This document shows positions 61,501-64,000 of a stretch of DNA of 64,000 nucleotides, one piece after another. Origin of the DNA: Flavobacteriales bacterium (lineage in GTDB: Bacteria > Bacteroidota > Bacteroidia > Flavobacteriales_F > PHOS-HE28). A model generated the notes under the pieces. The model was not told the origin of the DNA, searched no databases, and saw only the letters and a program-made list of their open reading frames with translations. Location of the stretch: positions 29,554 through 93,553 of the forward strand of contig JAGFIV010000037.1 of the NCBI GenBank assembly GCA_024103275.1. The letters are read 5' to 3'. A program made the position numbers and the translations under genes. Numbering within the stretch: the stretch's first letter is position 1; each line of letters opens with the position of its first letter.

Positions 61501-62502
61501 TCAGCCGCGGTAACGCATGGCCCCGGCCACTTCCGCGGGCAGGGCGGGCAACTTGCGGCGCTCGAACAGGAAGCTGCCCAGGTCGGCGATCTCGCTGAAC
61601 ACATAATGGTGGTCCATGGCGCCGCGCAGGTAGTTCTTCCCCGTGCTGCCGCCGGTGCCCACGCGCAGGCCGATCATGCGGTGCACCATGTCGATGTGGC
61701 GTGCGCGCCAGCGGGCCATGCTGCTGTCCAGGATCACCAGCGAATCCAGGAAACGGAAAGCTTGCTGGAAGATGGGCTCATCGCGGAACAGCATGATGAA
61801 CAGCGCGCTGCGCGCGGCAGCGGGGGAGAAGTGGCGCTTGTCGGACCCTTCGGAGAAGATCTCCCGCCACAGCTGGGCGTTGCCTTCCTCGCCCTTCACC
61901 AGGGAGCCCACATAGAGTTGCTCCAGCTGGTCGAAGAACTTGGCTTCGCCCGGCCAGTACCCGGCTTTCAGGAAGGGCATGCGCTCCAGCCATGCGTTCA
62001 CCAGTTCCCGCAGTGTGCGCTTGCTTTCCAGCGCCTCGATCTGCGCTTTGTGCTCCGGCTTCAGCTGGCTGGTGTAATACTGCTTGCCGAAGCGGTCCTC
62101 CATGCGCAGGCCCAGCCGCGCCTCCAGGATCTTGAACTGCAGGCTTTGGAAGCCGCTGGCCGGACGAAGCATGTCGCGGAAGTCCAGGAAATCCAGCGGT
62201 GTCATCGTATCCAGGATGCCCAGCTGCTTCACCAGCAGGTCCAGGATGGTGTTTACCCGGTGCATGCGGTGCACCACGATGCTCAGTTCGCCGCCGTTGT
62301 CGTCCACCTTCTGCTGCTCGAAGATGTCGATGATACTGCCCACCTCGTGCAGCAATTGCTTGAACCAAAGCTCATAGGCCTGGTGGATGATGATGAAGAG
62401 CATTTCATCGTGGGCGTGCTGGCCCAACTTGTCGCTCTCAGGCTCCTGGGCGTTCAGGATCTTGTCCAACTGCAGATATTCCGGATAGTACACGTTGCTC
62501 AT
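61501..62502 (-). CDS. Tryptophan 2,3-dioxygenase family protein
   Basis: A 333-residue haem enzyme that opens the tryptophan indole ring to N-formylkynurenine. Motifs are YPEYLQLDKILNAQEPES, HDEMLFIIIHQAYELWFKQLLHE and DFLDFRDMLRPASGFQSLQF. The final part (RWRARHIDMVHRMIGLRVGTGGSTGKNYLRG) carries the proximal haem His and the substrate-binding GTGGS loop. No other kynurenine-pathway gene is adjacent. The ATG at 62502 matches the family N-terminus. Confidence 0.93.
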   Translation of the reverse strand: MSNVYYPEYLQLDKILNAQEPESDKLGQHAHDEMLFIIIHQAYELWFKQLLHEVGSIIDIFEQQKVDDNGGELSIVVHRMHRVNTILDLLVKQLGILDTMTPLDFLDFRDMLRPASGFQSLQFKILEARLGLRMEDRFGKQYYTSQLKPEHKAQIEALESKRTLRELVNAWLERMPFLKAGYWPGEAKFFDQLEQLYVGSLVKGEEGNAQLWREIFSEGSDKRHFSPAAARSALFIMLFRDEPIFQQAFRFLDSLVILDSSMARWRARHIDMVHRMIGLRVGTGGSTGKNYLRGAMDHHYVFSEIADLGSFLFERRKLPALPAEVAGAMRYRG

Positions 62503-62728
62503 TGTCTTGGTTGGTGATATGGGATGCCAAAAGTAGGCCCCAACCGGTGCCATGGTTCCCTGGGCACGGTATCCGGCGGATGCAACCGGGCATGCCTGCG
62601 TTTCCCCGTAGCGGCCGTTCCGCCCCGCCATCCTCCCGCCCGGATGGCCCGGCAACGGGAAACCCAAGGCTGTCCGGCACCAGGATGCCCGGGCCCTAGG
62701 TGCCCCCGCATGCGCAGGGAGGCCGGTG

Positions 62729-62758
62729 AAAATCGAACGGCCCGGAAACTCCGGGCCG
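62729..62758 (-). terminator. Terminator after the second Spy-like gene
   Basis: Stem CGGCCCGGA (62738-62746) / TCCGGGCCG (62750-62758); on the minus strand it is followed by TTCGATTTT. Confidence 0.8.
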
Positions 62759-62784
62759 CCCGATGATATCGCTTCGGTCAAAGA

Positions 62785-63168
62785 TCAACGCACCGGTTCC
62801 ACCGACCGGATCTCCCGGCCATCGGGCGTATGGGTCGTCTGGCGGCTTTCCAGTTCCTTCCACTTCCCAAACTGTTCCGCGGTCAGCACCGCCTTCAGCT
62901 CCTCATTGCGGCGGGCGGTCTCATCCGCCTTGTTGAAGGTCCGCTCCTCCGCGGGCTCTTGGCTGGCTGCGAACAGTTTTTCCGCAAAGACGGAGTTGAT
63001 CACTGAGACCCGCTCTACCTGGGTCTCATTCAGGCCCAGCTCCTTGGCCATGTACTCGGTCAATCGGTCGGCATGCTGCCGGGCATCCCCGAGGCCTTGC
63101 CCTTTCACTTGGGCCATTGCTGCGCCTGCCATGCTGCTGGCCAGGGCGAGGGTGAGTATCCACTTCAT
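62785..63168 (-). CDS. Spy/CpxP-like periplasmic protein
   Basis: A 127-residue protein with signal peptide (MKWILTLALASSMAGAAMAQ) and a charged helical body, KELGLNETQVERVSVINSVFAEKL and AVLTAEQFGKWKELE, with the same pattern as the protein at 59488. Probably a small periplasmic chaperone or envelope-stress protein. It has its own terminator. Confidence 0.76.
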   Translation of the reverse strand: MKWILTLALASSMAGAAMAQVKGQGLGDARQHADRLTEYMAKELGLNETQVERVSVINSVFAEKLFAASQEPAEERTFNKADETARRNEELKAVLTAEQFGKWKELESRQTTHTPDGREIRSVEPVR

Positions 63169-63481
63169 CGGTTGCGTTGTTTGATCGGTCCAAAGTAAGC
63201 AAAACGGGGCCGGAGGGGACAGGGTGGTATCCGGATAACATCAACCGCCGATCCCGGGATGCCCGGGGCGTACCGCTGTTTTTCCCTCGCGGGGAGGTGG
63301 ATTGTGATCGGTGCCCGGACTGATGCGCTCATGCCGGACCGAGAGATGCCGCAGGAAGCCGGTTACGGCCCGAAGTAGATGTTGCACCATGCGTTGAAGG
63401 GAGGCGGTCCATATTTTTCTGGATTCCGGAGAACATATGCGACAGGGTTCATGTTTCCTATCCGAACCAAGGTGGAATAAA
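63169..63481. other. Intergenic region, no gene recognised
   Basis: 313 bp between divergent genes. It should contain the promoters of the Spy-like gene and the small lipoprotein. An AT-rich patch (CATATTTTTCTGG) lies around 63410-63422. No conserved element recognised. Confidence 0.5.
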
Positions 63482-63607
63482 ATGATCGCGCACAAGGGTT
63501 TGCTTCTCGCTTTACTGCTTTTCATCGGTTTGGGCAGCATGGGCTGCGGCAACCGCAACGGAGCAGGCGGAACTTCCGATGGCACCTCCGAGGAATCGTA
63601 CGATTGA
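63482..63607 (+). CDS. Very small lipoprotein, 41 residues
   Basis: ATG at 63482, hydrophobic signal MIAHKGLLLALLLFIGLGSMGC with a lipobox-like end (C22), then a Gly/Asn/Ser-rich tail GNRNGAGGTSDGTSEESYD. Entericidin-like small lipoproteins have this shape, but no family match is claimed. The lipobox is not canonical at -3. Confidence 0.5.
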   Translation: MIAHKGLLLALLLFIGLGSMGCGNRNGAGGTSDGTSEESYD

Positions 63608-63650
63608 ATTAGGCACTTTGATTCGATAGTGCAACCCGCTATCTTCGGTA

Positions 63651-63979
63651 CTATAACACGCGGATCATGGAAGCAAGATTCAAAAGCCTAGCGATTTTCG
63701 AGTTCCAAGAGCTCTTTCCCGATGATGCAGCTTGCCTGGCCCACTTGGCCCGGTTGACGTGGGGGACCGGCGTGCCGGCGGGGGGGTATTCCGTGTGGCG
63801 GCACCTCGTGCATGGCCGGTGAAATGGCTCCGGGGCGGCACAGTAGCGCCCAGGGCCGCACTGGCGACAAGCGAGGCCGTTCCCCCACTTCATCCGGGCC
63901 AATTGGCCAGGCAAGCTGCATCATCGGGAAAGAGCTCTTGGAACTCGAAAATCGATAGGCTTTTGAATCTTGCTTCCAT
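63651..63979 (-). pseudogene. Frameshifted IS1595-type transposase, right copy
   Basis: Starts at 63979 with MEARFKSLSIFEFQELFPDD. A one-base loss after CLA shifts the frame; the other frame continues ARMKWGNGLACRQCGPGRYC, then FHRPCTRCRHTEYPPAGTP, the family's zinc ribbon with CxxC pairs. The chain ends where the left copy begins. No DDE domain. Confidence 0.78.
63667..63822 (+). pseudogene. Truncated IS1595-type transposase, left copy
   Basis: MEARFKSLAIFEFQELFPDD followed by ACLAHLARLTWGTG, the N-terminus of an IS1595-family transposase ahead of its zinc ribbon. It then runs into unrelated residues and stops after 51. The catalytic domain is missing. Confidence 0.78.
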
Positions 63980-64000
63980 GATCCGCGTGTTATAGTACCG

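Larger units (their letters stand above)
63646..64000. mobile_element. Two truncated IS1595-like 5' ends, head-to-head
   Basis: 63646-63743 and 63903-64000 are inverted copies of ~98 bp (one substitution, then a 1-bp indel where they diverge). Each contains the IS end (GGTACTATAACACGCGGATC) and the transposase start. The inner part joins a short left copy and a longer right copy. The right arm reaches the window edge, so more may follow. Confidence 0.8.

Noticed and set aside
1..64000. CRISPR array, rRNA or tRNA genes
   Set aside because: No regularly spaced identical repeats, and no tRNA cloverleaf or rRNA core sequence was noticed by eye. A tRNA scan would settle this.

Overview
The window comes from a high-GC member of the Bacteroidota, most likely a Flavobacteriales-like lineage. 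The evidence is a complete porT gene for the type IX secretion system (T9SS) next to menG/ubiE, three secreted proteins with T9SS type A C-terminal sorting domains, a Bacteroidota-type PspC/PadR pair, a DUF7935-like protein, TAnnTTTG-type -7 promoter elements, and a general lack of Shine-Dalgarno sequences. No rRNA, tRNA or CRISPR array was recognised.

Layout. 0-4.7 kb: the end of a respiratory nitrate reductase operon (NarJ-like chaperone end, narI), a hemerythrin, moaA, a Crp/Fnr regulator and a universal stress protein. 4.7-12.3 kb: an accessory stretch with two T9SS cargo cassettes, an FAD-dependent dehydrogenase and a broken PIN toxin-antitoxin pair. Each cassette sits directly downstream of a host gene and is followed by a second copy of that host gene's last codons, differing only at synonymous sites. 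12.2-24 kb: porT, menG, heptose kinase, aminotransferase, meaB, small enzymes and a fused 2-oxoacid dehydrogenase E1. 24-32.4 kb: a clade II nitrous oxide reductase cluster (two paralogous cytochrome c lipoproteins, a divergent polytopic membrane protein, nosZ, a NosB-like protein, nosL, nosD, nosF, nosY). 32.6-43.6 kb: fasciclin lipoprotein, B12-dependent ribonucleotide reductase, TANGO2-like protein, nadA-nadB, a large conserved unknown, OsmC and QueD. 43.6-52 kb: a histidine kinase with a REC-CRP response regulator, cysteine dioxygenase-like protein, tandem universal stress proteins, an agmatinase-family enzyme and PspC/PadR. 52-64 kb: a T9SS hydrolase-like protein coupled to a TonB receptor, a MITE-like element, an APC transporter, a Cys-rich copper protein, two Spy-like proteins, a beta-CASP hydrolase, tryptophan dioxygenase, and a head-to-head pair of truncated IS1595-like transposase ends at the right edge.

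How it fits together: nitrate respiration (nar, with MoaA supplying molybdopterin) and N2O respiration (nos) make this a partial denitrifier. Copper handling (NosL, NosD/F/Y, the Csp-like protein) and redox or stress regulators (Crp/Fnr, REC-CRP, Usp proteins) fit an organism moving between oxic and anoxic conditions. The most unusual structure is the repeated gene / cargo / ghost-of-the-gene-end arrangement at 4.7-12.3 kb, together with a pentanucleotide tract that could phase-vary a surface lipoprotein.
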